DNA of 64,000 nt from Coptis chinensis (taxonomy: Eukaryota; Streptophyta; Magnoliopsida; Ranunculales; Ranunculaceae), in contig CM027383.1 in assembly GCA_015680905.1 (NCBI GenBank), forward strand, positions 36,392,501 to 36,456,500, written 5' to 3'. A program made the position numbers and the translations under genes. The notes under the pieces are model-generated. The model was not told the DNA's origin and searched no databases. It saw only the letters and a program-made list of their open reading frames with translations. Below, in pieces: positions 1-12,573 of the stretch; position 1 is the stretch's first letter; the number at the start of each line of letters is the position of its first letter.

Positions 1-2
1 CA

Positions 3-281
3 CAGTTTGCAGCTACTTTTCATGACTGGGTCAAGGTAGATTCTATGTGCCTAGCAAACAAAATCATTCATTCATTAAGGTTTAGGCAATGGAAGCGTCC
101 CGCTCGGTACCTAAGGCATGTTCATTGTTACCTGACGGATGAAAATATGAAGAAACATTTGAGGAAATCCGGAGACAAAGAATGGGCAGAAATTTGGCAG
201 ACTATTATCTTTTGGCGCGATGCTAAGGAAATGCATTTCCTTATTAAGGACGCTAGACCTACACATCCCGCTGGATGGTAA
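3..281 (+). pseudogene. C-terminal part of element-encoded ORF (X2 family), element A
   Basis: The open frame from position 3 to 281 encodes about 92 residues beginning QFAATFHDWVKVDSM. The same stretch, QFAATFQDWVKVDSM, occurs in the minus-strand ORF of element B at 4884-5114. Shared words downstream include NKIIxSLRFRxW and RPARYL/HPARYL, and the copies then diverge. The N-terminal part is off the window. I recognise no catalytic motif. The family resembles the 'putative plant transposon protein' ORFs often found beside gag-pol in plant Gypsy elements, but that name is from memory and no function is claimed. Confidence 0.55.
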
Positions 282-1191
282 ATTTGAGCTTGTCATTGTA
301 CATATATCTAGCTACAAATTATGTTTCGTGTGCTATTGTCTTTCATTATTCCGTGTGCTATGTTTCGTGTGCTATTGAACATTTTATTGTTTCTTTCTGA
401 ATAATATATTATGTTATCCAACCTTTCTGTTCCAGCAATCTAGCCCTAATTTTGCTCACGGTTCTCAGGTAATTTCTCTCTTTATTTATTGATACTTCAA
501 GGACTAAGCATCATTTTGTTTAGGGGTGCTTTTAACCGGTAGCAAAAATTAGGCAAATTGTAACCTGTATATAGTTTTTTGTTTCTTGTACTTAGTAACA
601 AAGTCTGGTTTCCTTTTCAATGATGAAAATTGTCTAGAAATCTCACATTAGTATCCAAATTAGGATTTGTTTTAAGAAACTTAAGATAATACGTATGCAA
701 TAGTTTATACATCTTTTCATGAACATTCATGCATTGAGTATCACTGATTGTACATAGCAGTAAGTTTCTGGAACCAACGGTTAGTTACTTAAACTATAAA
801 TCCTGTGAGAATCTAACCAAAAGCCTTGACATGAGTGATTTGTCTGTGATGACACAGAGGAGTAGTTTTTCCAATTATAGAAAATCGCGCGTCTACTTAT
901 TTGATCATTACCCGAACCCTAGGCGAGAATTTAGGCCTTCTTTGGATCGACATAGCTAAAAATTCTTACCTGTTACAAATTTTACCGCTAGTCACTCCAC
1001 TGAACCTTTCATCAAACCTTTCACTTTCACCAAAAATTCCTTACCCATCTATTAAACCAAATAAAAGAGCCTACCTAAGTGAGGAGTATGAGAAATAGGA
1101 TGAAATGTGGAAAAATAAAGAGAAAGACTTGTCCTAAATAAAAGTCAGTTACTTGCTTTAGGAAAGAAAAATAGAATCATGTTCTTAAGCA

Positions 1192-1193
<2 letters not shown>

Positions 1194-1223
<30 letters not shown>
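1194..1223. repeat. poly(A) run, 30 bp
   Basis: Thirty consecutive A in the 3' non-coding region of element A. Elements C (19770-19793) and B (T-rich on the plus strand near 4059-4066) have shorter A-rich runs at about the same place, so the run probably expanded by slippage. Confidence 0.95.
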
Positions 1224-1227
<4 letters not shown>

Positions 1228-1461
1228 TATCCAGAGGCTTAAGAACAAGGTTGGAAAACTCAGTTAGAAGAAGGAAAGAAAACAAGGAATTCTCTAGTAT
1301 AAATATCTTAAAGACCCTATTCTCTCATACTCGTAAATTTTGATTATCCATTTCTATTTTCTTGTACACTATCACCTAAGCCCCCACAATACCTAATAAA
1401 GACCTCTAGCTCAATTAAGAGTAGGGTGGTGTGATAATAAGTAGTAGACGTGATTGATCGA

Positions 1462-3031
1462 TGATAAAAACGCTTTTAATTTTATGTTTATTGGTTTTCT
1501 TGATTAATTAAGTCCGAGGTCTACAGTCCGAAGTCCGAAGTCCAAAGACCAAAGTCCCAAGTCCAAAGTTCGTATAGTCGTACGTTTTAGTCAAGTTACC
1601 TTACTCACGTGGGTTTGGTAGGATAGGTCGAGAGAACAGGGAGAGAGTTAATCATACTCATGCAAGAATCATTTTTGAACAGTTTATATTACCACGTCAC
1701 TACATCTCTAATTTGTCTCGTGTTCGGAGACGACGTCGAGTATTGATCCCTAGCGCATGCCCACATCTCTGAGCCGCATCGCACTAGCATAAGGAGTTGA
1801 ACTAATATTTCATCTCTGGAATATCATTTCAGCTCCTGGCTCAATTCCACATCAGCTGGACAAATTGGAGAGCTGTCTGACACTATAGAGTCGCGTGTGA
1901 GACATTTTGGGTCACGCACGAGACTGTTCTGGAGCATCAGCACTCCAAATTTGTACAGTCTCAGTCATTTTGGGACCGGATGTCTAATCTATGCCTAATT
2001 CCTAAGTAGTGATTCTATAATATTAAAGAGTCAATCCGGATTCTCACACGAAGCGAATAACCACTCCCCCGGGATTAGCTCATGGTCATTGAAGGAATAA
2101 TAAAACTTGCTATATACATTAAGTAAATAAATGCAGGATAGGAATTACACTAGAAAAGAAATAACTGTTATTAAGGGTAAATTGACTTACAGTATTTAAG
2201 CTGTTGGAATGAAAATGACAGAGTTTAAGTGCTGGAATGAAACTACAGACGTTAAAGTAAAACTAATGTATAGCTAAAGCATGAAAATGCTGAAGGAAAA
2301 ATAATGAAGGCTACCCCCTCATATATATAGGCGGGAGACTAGAGACATATTAATTGAGTTTTGGCCTTATGCTAATTGAGAGATTCAAAACTTTGAAATA
2401 CAAAGTTTTGGTTTTACCTGTTTTAATTTAGCTTTGTCTTTTTCTTTATAAGGTTTTGTCTTTATATGTTTTGTTTTTGTCTTTTAGCCCAATTCAATTC
2501 AAACATTGAATTGGTACGTGTCTTTTCTATTGCGAGGTGGCACCAAATTAAGACCATCACTTGCCACCTGCCTATGCTGACTCATCATGCCTTTTGGGCC
2601 CACAAAGTGCGTCCACTTAGTGTGTCCAGTGGCGGCGCCGATTTTAGCATTTTTACAACTTTCGCCTTTCGCGCGAGTTTGTCCGCCTCGGTCGCCTCGG
2701 GCATTCACTAGCCAACGTTGGCACCGATTTATCAGATTTGAGCTTTGGAAGTTTGTTTTCTTTTTATATGTGGACCCGCTCACTTGCTTGGTTTTGTTCT
2801 TTTGGAAACTTCGCTCTAGTCGCCTCATTGGGCTTCACCGGGTTGAGTGGGAAACTTCAAATATTCCAAAGATTCCCGTGCTTCGATGCATGTTTTATCA
2901 TTATATTCATTTTAAATGCGAAAACCCGCAAAAAGTACGAAAAATATAATTATTACATGATTATTAAACACATAATCGACCAAAATGCTATGTCTATCGG
3001 GGTTTAATATTATAGTTTTGGGTGCTTATCA
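1462..3031 (-). repeat. 3' LTR of element B
   Basis: This 1570-bp LTR on the minus strand starts TGATAAGCACCC (plus-strand end gggtgcttatca) and ends TTTTTATCA. It aligns along its length with 26957-28688 but lacks about 157 bp that the other copy has at 27121-27277. Minus-strand pairs such as tccaaagaccaaagtccc mark a purine/pyrimidine patch near the LTR's 3' end. Confidence 0.9.
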
Positions 3032-3047
3032 CACCACCCCCAAACAG
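3032..3047 (-). other. polypurine tract of element B
   Basis: On the minus strand CTGTTTGGGGGTGGTG abuts the 3' LTR. The equivalent tracts of C (tttgctttggggtggtt), D (ctgtttgggggtggtt) and A (ctgtttgggggtagtg) sit in the same place. This is where plus-strand DNA synthesis would be primed. Confidence 0.85.
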
Positions 3048-4883
3048 CATTTTGCTTGTCCTCAAGCAAAGAGGAGACATTAAAATGATAAGTGGTCAAA
3101 AATGTGTTGTCCTAAGCTAAATCTCATTTCAAGAGAAAAAGGTTCATGGGTTGCATTGACCGACCATATGCAACAAGAAGGCCTTGAACCACTAGGAATT
3201 CCCTAGTGGACGAAGTTATAGCCTCGCGAGAGTTTTCCGGAGAAGATACTCACAAACTTCGTTTATACTACAACGACTTCGAGAACAAAGGCTTGTTTCC
3301 TTAATTAATCTCGGTATCTAGACATCTCACTAGTTGGGAAACAAGGATTTAATTCTTTTCAATTTCAAGTTAATATACATACAATAATCAAAACATCTAC
3401 GCATGAGCATGCATGCAGGTGATCTTATAATGAAATGTAATGAAAGCGGGGCCATTTCTGGATCCTTTGATAGCGTTCTTAAATAGGTTCTCACAGTGCA
3501 CGTGTCAAAACACAATTTCTCTCTTTTTTCCACTCAAGTTCTGCTATCTCCAAAGGTGCGGTGGGCACATGTTTCCCTCACAAACTCAATGACAAATCGG
3601 AGCCGAGGTCGAGAAGTCACAACTACTACTTATTATCACACTATCCTACTCCTAATTGAGCTAGAGGTCTTTATTAGGTGTTATGGGGCTTAGGAGGTTG
3701 TGTAGAAGAAACTGGAATGGAAAAATTCAAAAATGATAATTATGAGAGAATAAGGTCTTCAAGATATTTATACTAGAGAATCCTTATTTTCTTTCCTACT
3801 TCTAACATGGGTTTCCATACTTGGATTTTTCAAGCTTATGTATTCCCTTTTGATTTGATTTTTTTGGGGGAATTCTAACCTTGATATTTCTTTTGATTTT
3901 TGGAAACATATTTCTATTTTTTCTTTTCTTTTCTTTTCTTAAATAGGTAACCCGATTTTGACAAGGTTTTCTCTTCATTTTTCTGCACTTCATCCTATTT
4001 CTCATACTCATCATCTAGGTAGGCTTATTCATTTGTGGTTAATAGATGGGTAATGATTTTTTTTTGGTAAAGTAGAAAGGATTAATGAAAGGTTCAGTGG
4101 AGCGATTAGCGGTAAATTTTTTTTTACAGGTGTGAATTTTTGGCTATATCGATCCAAAGAATGCCTAAATTCTCGCCTAGGATTTGGGTAGTGATCAAGT
4201 AAGTAGACGCGTGTGAACTTCTCTATTCGAAGAACTACTCCTCTGTGTCATTACTCATATATCACACATTTTGAGGCTTTTGGTTATATTCTTACAGGAT
4301 ATGGAAACTAAGTTGTCTAACCGTGGCTCCCAGAAACTTACTGCTGTGTACATTTAATGATAGTCAGTGCATGAATGCTCATGAAAAGATGTAAAAACTA
4401 TTGCATACATATTAAATTAAGTTTCTAAGAACAAGTCCTAATTCTGATGCTAGGGTGAGATTTCTAAATATTTTTCATCATAGAAAGGGAAACGAGAATT
4501 TGCCACTAAATACGTTTATTTAGAATCAAGTAAACTATATACAACTATGCATGCCTAATTTTTGTAAAAGGTTCTCACCACCCCCAAACAGTCAGACACT
4601 GTGTCCTCAAAGTGTTAAGAGGAAGAAAGAGTATACTTGAGAGGCTTTGAGCAAAAATATAGCTGACATCTTCTACAAAAATTTATTGTAACACACTATA
4701 TATTATACATCATAAAAATAGAAGCACACTGTTAGAGTAGCACACTGTTAGGTTATTTATTTATTTCACATCAAAACGTAAAACAAATATGTACATGCAT
4801 CAACTCACATTGCCCCAACCTTGAACTAGGGGATAGTCCATCCTTGCCTCGTCCCTGTAGAAATGCCATTCCTTTGTATCACG
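3048..4883 (-). mobile_element. 3' non-coding region of element B
   Basis: There is no credible coding sequence here. The stretch is the inverted equivalent of the 3' non-coding regions of A, C and D, and carries the conserved hairpin at 3189-3209. Further conserved blocks lie around 4140-4270. Short ORFs in it are chance. Confidence 0.7.
3189..3209 (-). other. conserved hairpin, element B copy
   Basis: Arms CCACTAGG and CCTAGTGG flank a short AATT-containing loop, about 157 bp from the 3' LTR. The same inverted repeat occurs in A (29089-29109), C (20609-20629) and D (33636-33656). Confidence 0.8.
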
Positions 4884-5776
4884 CTAATCTATCATAGCTT
4901 TCCAGACTTCGCTCCACTTCCTCTTTTTTGCATTGTCTAGATGAGCTATCATTTTATCATCATTAGGGAAAGAACGAACTTTCTTTAGATACCTTGCAGG
5001 GTGTCGCCATGTCCTAAATCGTAAAGAACGAATTATCTTATTTGTTGGACACATAGAGTCGACCTTTACCCAGTCCTGAAAGGTGGCTGCAAACTGTGGG
5101 AAGTACGTCCTCACTATCCTGCATGTTGTAATCGGCGGGGTGATATAATCTTTGCCGAAAAAGACCGAGCCTTCTTAAGATTCTCAATTACTAGGTCTGT
5201 AATATCAAAGGCGGTATGTTGCTGGGCCAATGCATGGAATGTCTTACACACTGACTTTGATGCAGTGGAAAAATGCCAATCCCCTATGATGTTCAGAAGA
5301 ATAAATAACATGGCAGTTCCAACATTCATGGTCATACTGGCTAGTGGAATAGTGAAGTCTGGCCATCGGCCAGCTTCGGCACGTTCACTGACGTGGGCAA
5401 TGCCATCGCCATACCGGGAGGCAAAATCTTCCCTAGAATAGTCATTAAAGTCATTCTCTATCATGTATTGAATGGGGAGGTCTGGCTGAAGAGGAGGAAG
5501 GTCTAGAGCCATAGCAACAGTTGGCTCGTAAAAAGAGTGTCGGGTGTTACCAATATGGAGTGTAAAGCCATTCAAAGGGAAACCCTGTACAACTTGTAGA
5601 TCTTCCATGTGATCATAAAAATAAGTTGCCAAACCTGGGGAGTATGTCTGCTCCGGGTGTAGAATAAGAGAGTTCCAACCAACTTGAGTGATGTAGTCTC
5701 TGAAAAGATGTCCATATGCAGGAGAATTCAGTAACGAATGGAAAGATTGTTCTAGAATTATCTTTGGAGCTTCCAT
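4884..5776 (-). pseudogene. Extra element ORF downstream of integrase (X2), element B
   Basis: The minus-strand ORF from 5776 starts MEAPKIILEQSFHSLLNSPA and runs 220 residues to 5114. A frameshift near 5150 joins it to the frame 5114-4884, which carries the QFAATFQDWVKVDSM segment also found in element A at 3-50. The layout (an early W..L, then Y..GLATYFYDH, then a G.xLxIGNTRHSF segment and ALDLPP) parallels ORF X1 at 7944-9082, so the two look like divergent relatives. A possible membrane-spanning stretch (MNVGTAMLFILLNIIGDWHF) lies near residues 150-170. Plant Athila elements often carry an env-like ORF at this position; that is known of the group, and no Env signature is visible here. Function is unknown. 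Confidence 0.6.
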
Positions 5777-7736
5777 TATAGAAGAAGTGTGAGAAAAATG
5801 TGACCTGTTTAGACAAGGATAAACAAATATTAGAGTATGATGAGAATAATTAAGTAAAACAAATTACCATAGGAAAATTTCACTATAATTAAAAACTAAA
5901 AAGAAAATGACAAATAATATAAAATTGCAAAATTTAATTGGTTTCATGGGCCCAAGTAACGGCGAGGATCCTTTTGTGGGAGGGATCCATTTATAAGATT
6001 TTCTATGTCGTCAATATGTGCAAATGTCGTTGCAACATTTAAACGCTTCATCCTGTAAATCTCGGTGGTTCTCCATTATGAGAGTGTGATTTGCCAAGAA
6101 CCGGTTGTGGCTACATTAAGAATTGTGCTTGTTCCTCTTCGTTTATTGTTCGCAGTCCCGAAATTCAAGAAGACCGGTGGTGATGATAATGTTACGACGT
6201 TTGAATAAAGTCATCAGTCCTTGTTGCATTAAACGGCTCTTCCATGGTATTAAATACGTTGTATAATGCATTTTCGCTGAAGATGTTGTCGGTGGAACAA
6301 TCTTCGCCGGTTTTACGCACCGACATGGTTCTTTGCAACGCCGTGGTTCCGAATCCGTTCCTACATACCGAGTGAATGGTAAGAATGTTAGCTGTTCAAG
6401 AGGTGTATGAGGAGAAGTACTAGAAAACCCCAACGTATCATGATAAGTGTCACAATGGTTGGTAAAGGAGTCGCCTTTTTCCCGCACGCGCGATCATCGC
6501 GTTCCAGAAATTTAATAATGCAAAAATCATTGCGCTTACTCTGTAAGACCCGTGAGTAGATGGAGGAGGGTTTTGGTTATTTCGAAGTCTTAGACGCGTG
6601 CGAGCACATTATGAGCTACCCATTGGATCACGATAATTGGTTCTTTTGCAAAGATCGCCGATAAACAATACGGTTTTTTCGGTTGTATTACCGTGAAGGA
6701 TAGTTGCAAACATCGATGCCCGATATTGTCGAAAGGTGAATCCGAAGGTGTACTCCTTGGTTTGTAATTGGAATTTGAAGTACCTTAAAGATGATTTCCA
6801 TAGTCAATTCACACTTCGCATCCGTTAGCACGGACAAAAGAATTGCCCGCTTTGGAAATAACCGCTTTTATAGAACAACAAGACCAATTCTCTGGAATAA
6901 AATGCTTGCTTATGATGTAAAAGAGGGTACCATCCTCGAGGTGATATTTCTATGTCAAAAAAGGGATGGAAAAAGTCATTTTGGAAATTTTCCATAAAAT
7001 TTTACTCGGCACCTAAACTTCGAAAAGGGCCATTAAAGATGGAGTGATGAAGAATTTTTTTTTTTGGAAAAAGCGAAGTTAGATTTTGAGGTGTCTATCC
7101 TTGTTATAAATAGGCACCAATCCAAAAATGTAAAAGATACGGATCGAGGTGTCACAGGGTAGTTAGACCACGTGTATCTTCTAAGATATGCGCAAAAGTG
7201 GATGTAGTGTGGATGAGAAGAATGGGGCATGTGACAAGGAGTGCCCCATTTTTTTTTTTTTTAAGAAATAAGCGTAAGTAGAAGGACAAGGAAACTGTAG
7301 ATATACTATCACAATAAGATGTAAGAACGTACAACGGTATGGAAACACAACATAATGATACGGGGAATGAAATACAAACCTAAATATTAGATAGAACTAT
7401 ATGCCACATTAACAACATTACTATAATGAAACAAACAAGCATGAAGACTTGATTGGCATATTCAATTTGCCGCTGCTCAAACTTTTCTAGTGCATCCATG
7501 AAGCTTGAAATTTGGAGTGGACTAAAAACGATTTTTTAGAATAAGAAGTGTAGAGGGAAGAATATGAAATGAGTGAATGTGGAGGAAGTGTTGAACTTAT
7601 TTATAGAAAGAAATTTGCCGTTTCAATCGCTTTTTTTTTGTCGTTTTTCATGACCGCTTTTTGTGCATTTTCATGACCGTTTTCTCGATCGTTTAATAAA
7701 ACGTTAGTTTACGCAGAACGCTTTCTCGTTAAGTGT

Positions 7737-7779
<43 letters not shown>

Positions 7780-7943
7780 CTAATATTATTATATATGTTC
7801 CTACCTATATAATATAATATTAGATATAACTAACATATCCAGGTAGAAATTTTTGGGAAATAACCTACTATTAAGCTGGAAATGCAAACACGTAAATCAA
7901 ATATTTGACATAAATATTATACAAGACTGGAAAAATAAACTAG
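5777..7943 (-). mobile_element. non-coding internal DNA of element B between X1 and X2
   Basis: I recognise no gene here. A 114-residue minus-strand ORF at 6143-6487 has no familiar motif and no start context, and I treat it as chance. A (TA)n tract lies at 7741-7778. The stretch may be an untranslated spacer or the wreck of a coding region. Confidence 0.5.
7741..7778. repeat. (TA)n microsatellite, 38 bp
   Basis: Nineteen perfect TA units inside element B. Such tracts are prone to slippage and assembly collapse. Confidence 0.95.
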
Positions 7944-9082
7944 CTACTGATGATCCTCAGGAGCTGCAGAAGAAGAACCCAGAGTCTTGCGACGTCGTGC
8001 AGTACGAGCTCCCGTGGAGGCTAACTGCTCTTGGATATCACCAAGAGTATCCATCACCTGAGCCTGAAACTGATGTTGGCTCGCCATGAACATTTGCTTG
8101 AACTGGTTCTGGCGAGTAAGCATATGGTCCTGAAATGCAGTCATGGAAGCTCTTATTTCCTGCTGGAATTCTCCCATGCTGTCTGTCATCGACTCGTGGC
8201 GAGTGGTCATATATGTCCTTAACTCGCCCCAAGGTGCGCCTCATCAATACCGGGAAAGTGTACATGTCTCTCAAACCACCGCTCACAGCTCGTAAAGGCC
8301 TCTATGGGGTGGGTCATCTTACTCATGGCAGTCTCATCAAAGTAGGGTGGGTGAGAGGAACCTACGTTAGCGTACTCGGAAGCCCTAGGTGATGTGGGTT
8401 CCCAAGGGTCCAGTATGCATTTCTTGAAGACAAGCATATTCTCATATTGTGGTATAGGGAGTAGCGGGGGTGGCGGACAGAAAACCCAAGGTAATCATAA
8501 CTTGTGTTACCGGAACGCAAAAGAGGGGCTGATCTAAGAGTGGCATGTGTAATAATATCAAAAAGAAAGGTAACGATGCGAAGTTACCTTTCACTCCTGG
8601 AGGATCCAGAGAAGGTGGAGGAAGGTCTTGTTGATGTCTGAGGGCTTTGAGGTGCCAATGACATTCAGTCCCAGCCATTGAGTCACAGCCAACTGGTTCC
8701 GTCAAGACCGAAATACCGATACGATTTTTCCGTCTATGTTGTACTCTCCCTCGATTAAGCGTCGAAGCATTAGGTCGTAAGTCCGCGGGTACACGGATCG
8801 CCGAAATCGAAAGACGTGGTCGACCAAAGGAATGCCCGTGATCCCTGAGAGCAAAACAGGTGTGACTTCGTGGCGCACACCCTCGACGGTAACCCAAAAA
8901 TGGTCGCCATTAAAGCTCCCATTGTCGTAGAATTTCATCACCAAATCCTTTGAATAAAGCCCTCCATTAGCATATAACAAGTACTCCCATCCTCTAGAGT
9001 GGATTTCATTATCAAAGAATGGAGCAAACATCTCGTTTCCAAATAAATTCTCCACACAAATACGCCTGTTACCGGCCATCAC
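7944..9082 (-). pseudogene. Extra element ORF downstream of integrase (X1), element B
   Basis: Reading on the minus strand from 9082, the first frame (to 8702) begins MMAGNRRICVENLFGNEMFA and contains GWEYLLYANGG, DLVMKFYDN and GITGIPLVDH. The reading then shifts frame at least twice (pieces in 8897-8442 and 8437-8219). It ends in an 88-residue frame (8210-7944) rich in Q, M and heptad-like spacing that could form a coiled coil. The N-terminal layout (W..LL, LV..FYDN, V.G....E, GIP) fits the 'putative plant transposon protein' type and parallels X2. The frameshifts make it a pseudogene. I assign no biochemical role. Confidence 0.55.
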
Positions 9083-10443
9083 TGGTCTTAGGGAGAGGCT
9101 GGATATTGATTAATGATGAGGGAAGAAATGGGACTTGGCTGACGGAAGGGGAATTGTGGTCGGAGTTGTAATAGCCCCGCCGCGAGACCGGATTTAGTGT
9201 GGGCCTATCTCGCGGCGAGACTTAAACGAGAGGGGACAAGATCCGAATTTAGGGAAGAAGAAATGAGCGATGGTGACGCTGCGGTGGTCGGGTTTAAAGG
9301 GTCCCGAGATTTCGATCGATATTTTGGTTGGGCCAAAAATTTCCGAAAGCCCAAATCAAGCCAAAAACCGATTTAAGCCTAAAAACTAAACGCTTTACCC
9401 ACGACTCGTTTGGACTCGAATTGATGAATGAGATATCGAAATGATTGGCACGAAAAATGTTATCCAATTGTATGAGTCATTCAGAGGTCACAAGAGTTTT
9501 TGAAAAGAAGGAGAGTGTTTTATTTATAAACAAAGATTTTATTTATATACAAGGGAGATATACGTGAAAAACACTGGATGTCCAGAAGAGTCACCATCTT
9601 AAATCATAGACAACTGTCATGTCGGCTTTGGAGCGAACCCAATCTAGTCAGACTATGGCTTTAGCTTTATGTATTATGGGGTTAGGGGCAGGATGGTACC
9701 ATCCTGGATCGCGGCGCTGGCGCTTCTGATCTAATAAAATTGCCCTTATTACATACGGCTATCCTCAAACCGCCCCAATGGAACTCAAAGTAACTAATTC
9801 TAGGGTTGGTCTGGTGGAATCCATTGCCCGTTTGTGTTCCAAGTATGCGACATCCGAGGTTGGACACGAATCTCATGTGCAAAACTTAATGAAAAGGGAA
9901 AAGGCAACAATATAAACATATCTACAAGGTGAGTCTTTTAACGCCGATCCTCAAGACGAAGTCGAAGTCTTTTTAACGCCGATTCTCAAGACGAACCGAG
10001 TCTTTTAACGTCAGATTCTCAAGACGAATCCCAACATGTGGGAGAAATGGCGCGGCGAAGAAGATTATCCTGCGCAGCTGGTGTCAAACAAAAGTATACC
10101 TTAAACTGGCTAGTATCGGATAGGAAGTCAAGGCCTAGACAGAAGGGTGTTTGACAATGCATACACTAGCCCATCCTTCGTGCACAACGTTTACAAGCAA
10201 AAGTACTACGACCATTCCCTATTCGTGATAAGTGAGACTTACACCAAATGATTAGCTGAAATTCACGAGGTAGAGAGTAGAAAAGGGAAGAGAAGGAAGG
10301 AGGTGAAATTTTAGGTACCCATCGTTTACCGAAAAGTACATTTGCTCGTGGTCGCGAGAAGACATTTATACTTCGGTTCAAAATAGAGTTTTTGTGGACT
10401 AAGGTTCCGCTTTGCAACCACACACTTCAAAGAACTATGGAGA
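9083..10443 (-). mobile_element. non-coding internal DNA of element B between integrase and X1
   Basis: I see no gene. The stretch includes three near-copies of a short phrase around 9936-10020 (tctcaagacgaa and ttttaacgccgat), a minor local duplication. The ORFs at 9682-9882 and 10166-10423 carry no known motif. Confidence 0.5.
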
Positions 10444-11648
10444 TCATAAGATAGAAGATGGCCCAAATTTTACCAAAATGGCGCACTCTATAGAAACAAG
10501 ATTGAGCACGCCAAACAAAACATCTAGTCTGTAGACCGGATCCTGAAGAAGAGTCTGTTCAACATCTGGTGAGCGTAATTCGTGGTAATGTTTTAGGAGT
10601 TGTCCATTGACTTGAAATTCGCTATTATCTTGTGGATTAAGCAAAGAGATTGCCCCATAATGTTTCACAGCTGACACAATGAAAGGACCAGACCATCGTG
10701 TTTTCAATTTACCAGGAAAAATGTGTAATCTGGAGTTATACAATAAAACTTTTTGGCCAATTTTAAAATCCTTATGCAAAATGTGCTTGTCGTGCACTCT
10801 TTTCATATTAGCTTTGTAGGATTTCGAGAGATCATAAGCATCACTCCGAATCTCCTCAAGCTCATTTAATTGCAGTTTTCGCTTCTCGCCTGCCTCGATG
10901 ATATTGTAATTGAGGCTTTTAATGACCCAAAGGGCACGATGCTCAAGTTCAACTGGCAGATGACAAGGTTTTCCAAAAACAATGCGGTAGGGAGACATCC
11001 CTATAGGTGTCTTAAATGCTGTTCGGTATGCCCACAAGACATCCGATAAGCGGAGAGACCATCCTTTCTTGATGGGTTGACGGTTTTCTTCGAGAATAGA
11101 CTTTTATCTCTATTGAGACTTCCACTTGGCCACTTTCGTTTGTGGGTGGTATGGAGTAGCAACCTTGTGAGTAACTCCATATTTCTTCATTAAAACCAAA
11201 AAATTTATTACAAAAAATGTACCCCATCATCGATGATAGCTTTGGGGACACCAAAACGAGAGAAAATGTTTTCTTTAACAAATTTTAATTTGACAGTCTT
11301 ATGGTCATTTGAGCTTACATGCAAGTGCCTCAATCCATTTGGACACATAGTCTACAAATCCACTAAAATGTATAGAAAACCTTGAGAAATAGGGAAAGGT
11401 CCCATAAAATCAATGCCCCAAACATCAAAAATTTCCACAATCAAGATAAGATTTAGGGGCATCATATTTCGTTTGGTAATTCGACCTAGGTGCTGACAAC
11501 GAATGCAAGCTATGCAATGTTCATGTGCATCGCGAAAAAGGTAGGCCAAGAAAACCACATTGTAATACCTTGGCCGCAGTTTTCTTTCCATCAAATGACC
11601 TCCGCAAGATTGTTCATGGCAAAGGATAATACGTCGGTGTGCTCCCAA
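10444..11648 (-). pseudogene. Gypsy integrase remnant, element B
   Basis: Integrase would insert the cDNA into the host genome. The minus-strand frame 11648-11352 holds the zinc-binding region (HEQSCGGH, then CIACIRCQHLGRIT) and the first catalytic Asp in VWGIDFMGPFP. The frame 11281-11012 is broken by frameshifts but retains FCNKFFG and SGQVEVS words around the second and third catalytic positions. The frame 11037-10444 (197 residues) covers the core end and C-terminal module: WAYRTAFKTPIGMSPYRIVFG, CHLPVELEHRA, then KIGQKVLLYNSRLHIFPGKL and RWSGPFIV. That last module is typical of Gypsy integrases. At least two frameshifts prevent a full product. Confidence 0.88.
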
Positions 11649-11738
11649 ATGGAATGCAAATGATGAACGAGTTGGTCGAACAATACTTAAAGAGGTAGGG
11701 TCATCCCAAAAGTAATATTTTACAGTGGATAAGAACTT

Positions 11739-12573
11739 TTATGATCGACGTGACCAAGAGGAAGGAACTTCCTCAGTAACTAGGTAGTTAACGATATCCA
11801 CGTACCATGGAGATGAGAAAATAGAGTACAAATATTCATCTGGGAAGGAATCACAGATGGCTTCAGAATCACTATCAATGTCACCAACTAGCCTTGATAA
11901 ATGGTCGGCCACGACATTTTCAATTCCTTTCTTGTCTTTGATTTCCAAGGTGAATTCTTGCAAGAGAAGGATCCAGCGGAATAATCGTTGTTTTAAGGCG
12001 TTTTTTCACGCAGTAAGTACCGGCGCGGCATGGTCAAGATATATCATGATCTTTGGATGTTCCAACTAGGTAAGGGCGAAACTTATCCAAGGCATAGACA
12101 ACAGCTAGGAACTCTTTCTCAGTTGTTGTGTAATTACGTTGAGCGTCATTAAGAGTTTTACTAGCGTAGTAAATGACAACGGGTTTTCCATCACGTCGTT
12201 GGCCTAGTACGGCGCCAATAGGAAAGTCGCTAGCGTCACACATTAGTTCGAATGGTTGAGACCAATCAAGGGGTTGAATGATAGGAGCAGTAGTCAGAGC
12301 GGTTTTTAGAGTATCAAAAGCTTGTTTGCAATTGAAATTGAAGTCGAATACTGCATCCTTAAGCAGGAGATTGGTTAGAGGTCGAGCAACTTTAGAAAAA
12401 TCCTGAATGAGTCTCTTGTAAAACCCAGCGTGGCCTAAAAAGGCACGGATATCATGAACTATACGTGGGAAAGGTAGCGAAGTAATTTTAACAATTTTAG
12501 CTTTATCAACCTCTATCCCGTCTTTCGAAACAATATGACTTAGAACAAGTCCTTTGGTAACCATGAAATGACA
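11739..12573 (-). pseudogene. RT C-terminus and RNase H of element B, downstream of element C insertion
   Basis: The frame 12564-12034 (176 residues) starts just after the element C junction with MVTKGLVLSHIVSKDGIEVD, the RT thumb region. It continues into RNase H: LMCDASDFPIGAVLGQR carries the first catalytic Asp, followed by KPVVIYYASKTL and TTEKEFLAVVYALDKFRPYL with the catalytic Glu. A frameshift near 12034 leads to the frame 11963-11739 with [22 protein letters not shown], the usual RNase H end. The upstream RT half is at 22144-23033. The two halves share the TGACA duplication and join in the motif that reads NWEKCH on the right side. Confidence 0.9.

Larger units (their letters stand above)
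1..1461 (+). mobile_element. Athila-like Gypsy element A, left internal part
   Basis: This is internal DNA of a plus-strand element that runs off the left edge. It begins with a degraded ORF tail (to 281) and continues as 3' non-coding sequence. Positions about 800-1140 match, in the same orientation, the 3' non-coding regions of element C (about 19500-19740) and, inverted, element B (about 4020-4270). The shared landmark is a block around the words ctaggcgagaatttaggc and tttggatcgacatagc. The sequence stops at the minus-strand element B and resumes at 28694. Positions 320-378 repeat a short tatgtttcgtgtgctattg unit. Assignment to the Athila group comes from similarity to B and C. Confidence 0.75.

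Noticed and set aside
2466..3007. ORFs of 80-120 residues in the LTR of element B
   Set aside because: They lie wholly within an LTR, and the corresponding frames in the other LTR (28115-28606) are broken differently.
4884..5776. Calling X2 a retroviral envelope gene
   Set aside because: There is no signal peptide, cleavage site or Cys pattern that would support it; position after integrase alone is not enough.
6143..6487. 114-residue ORF on the minus strand in element B
   Set aside because: No recognisable motif, no relative in A or C, and the length is expected by chance.
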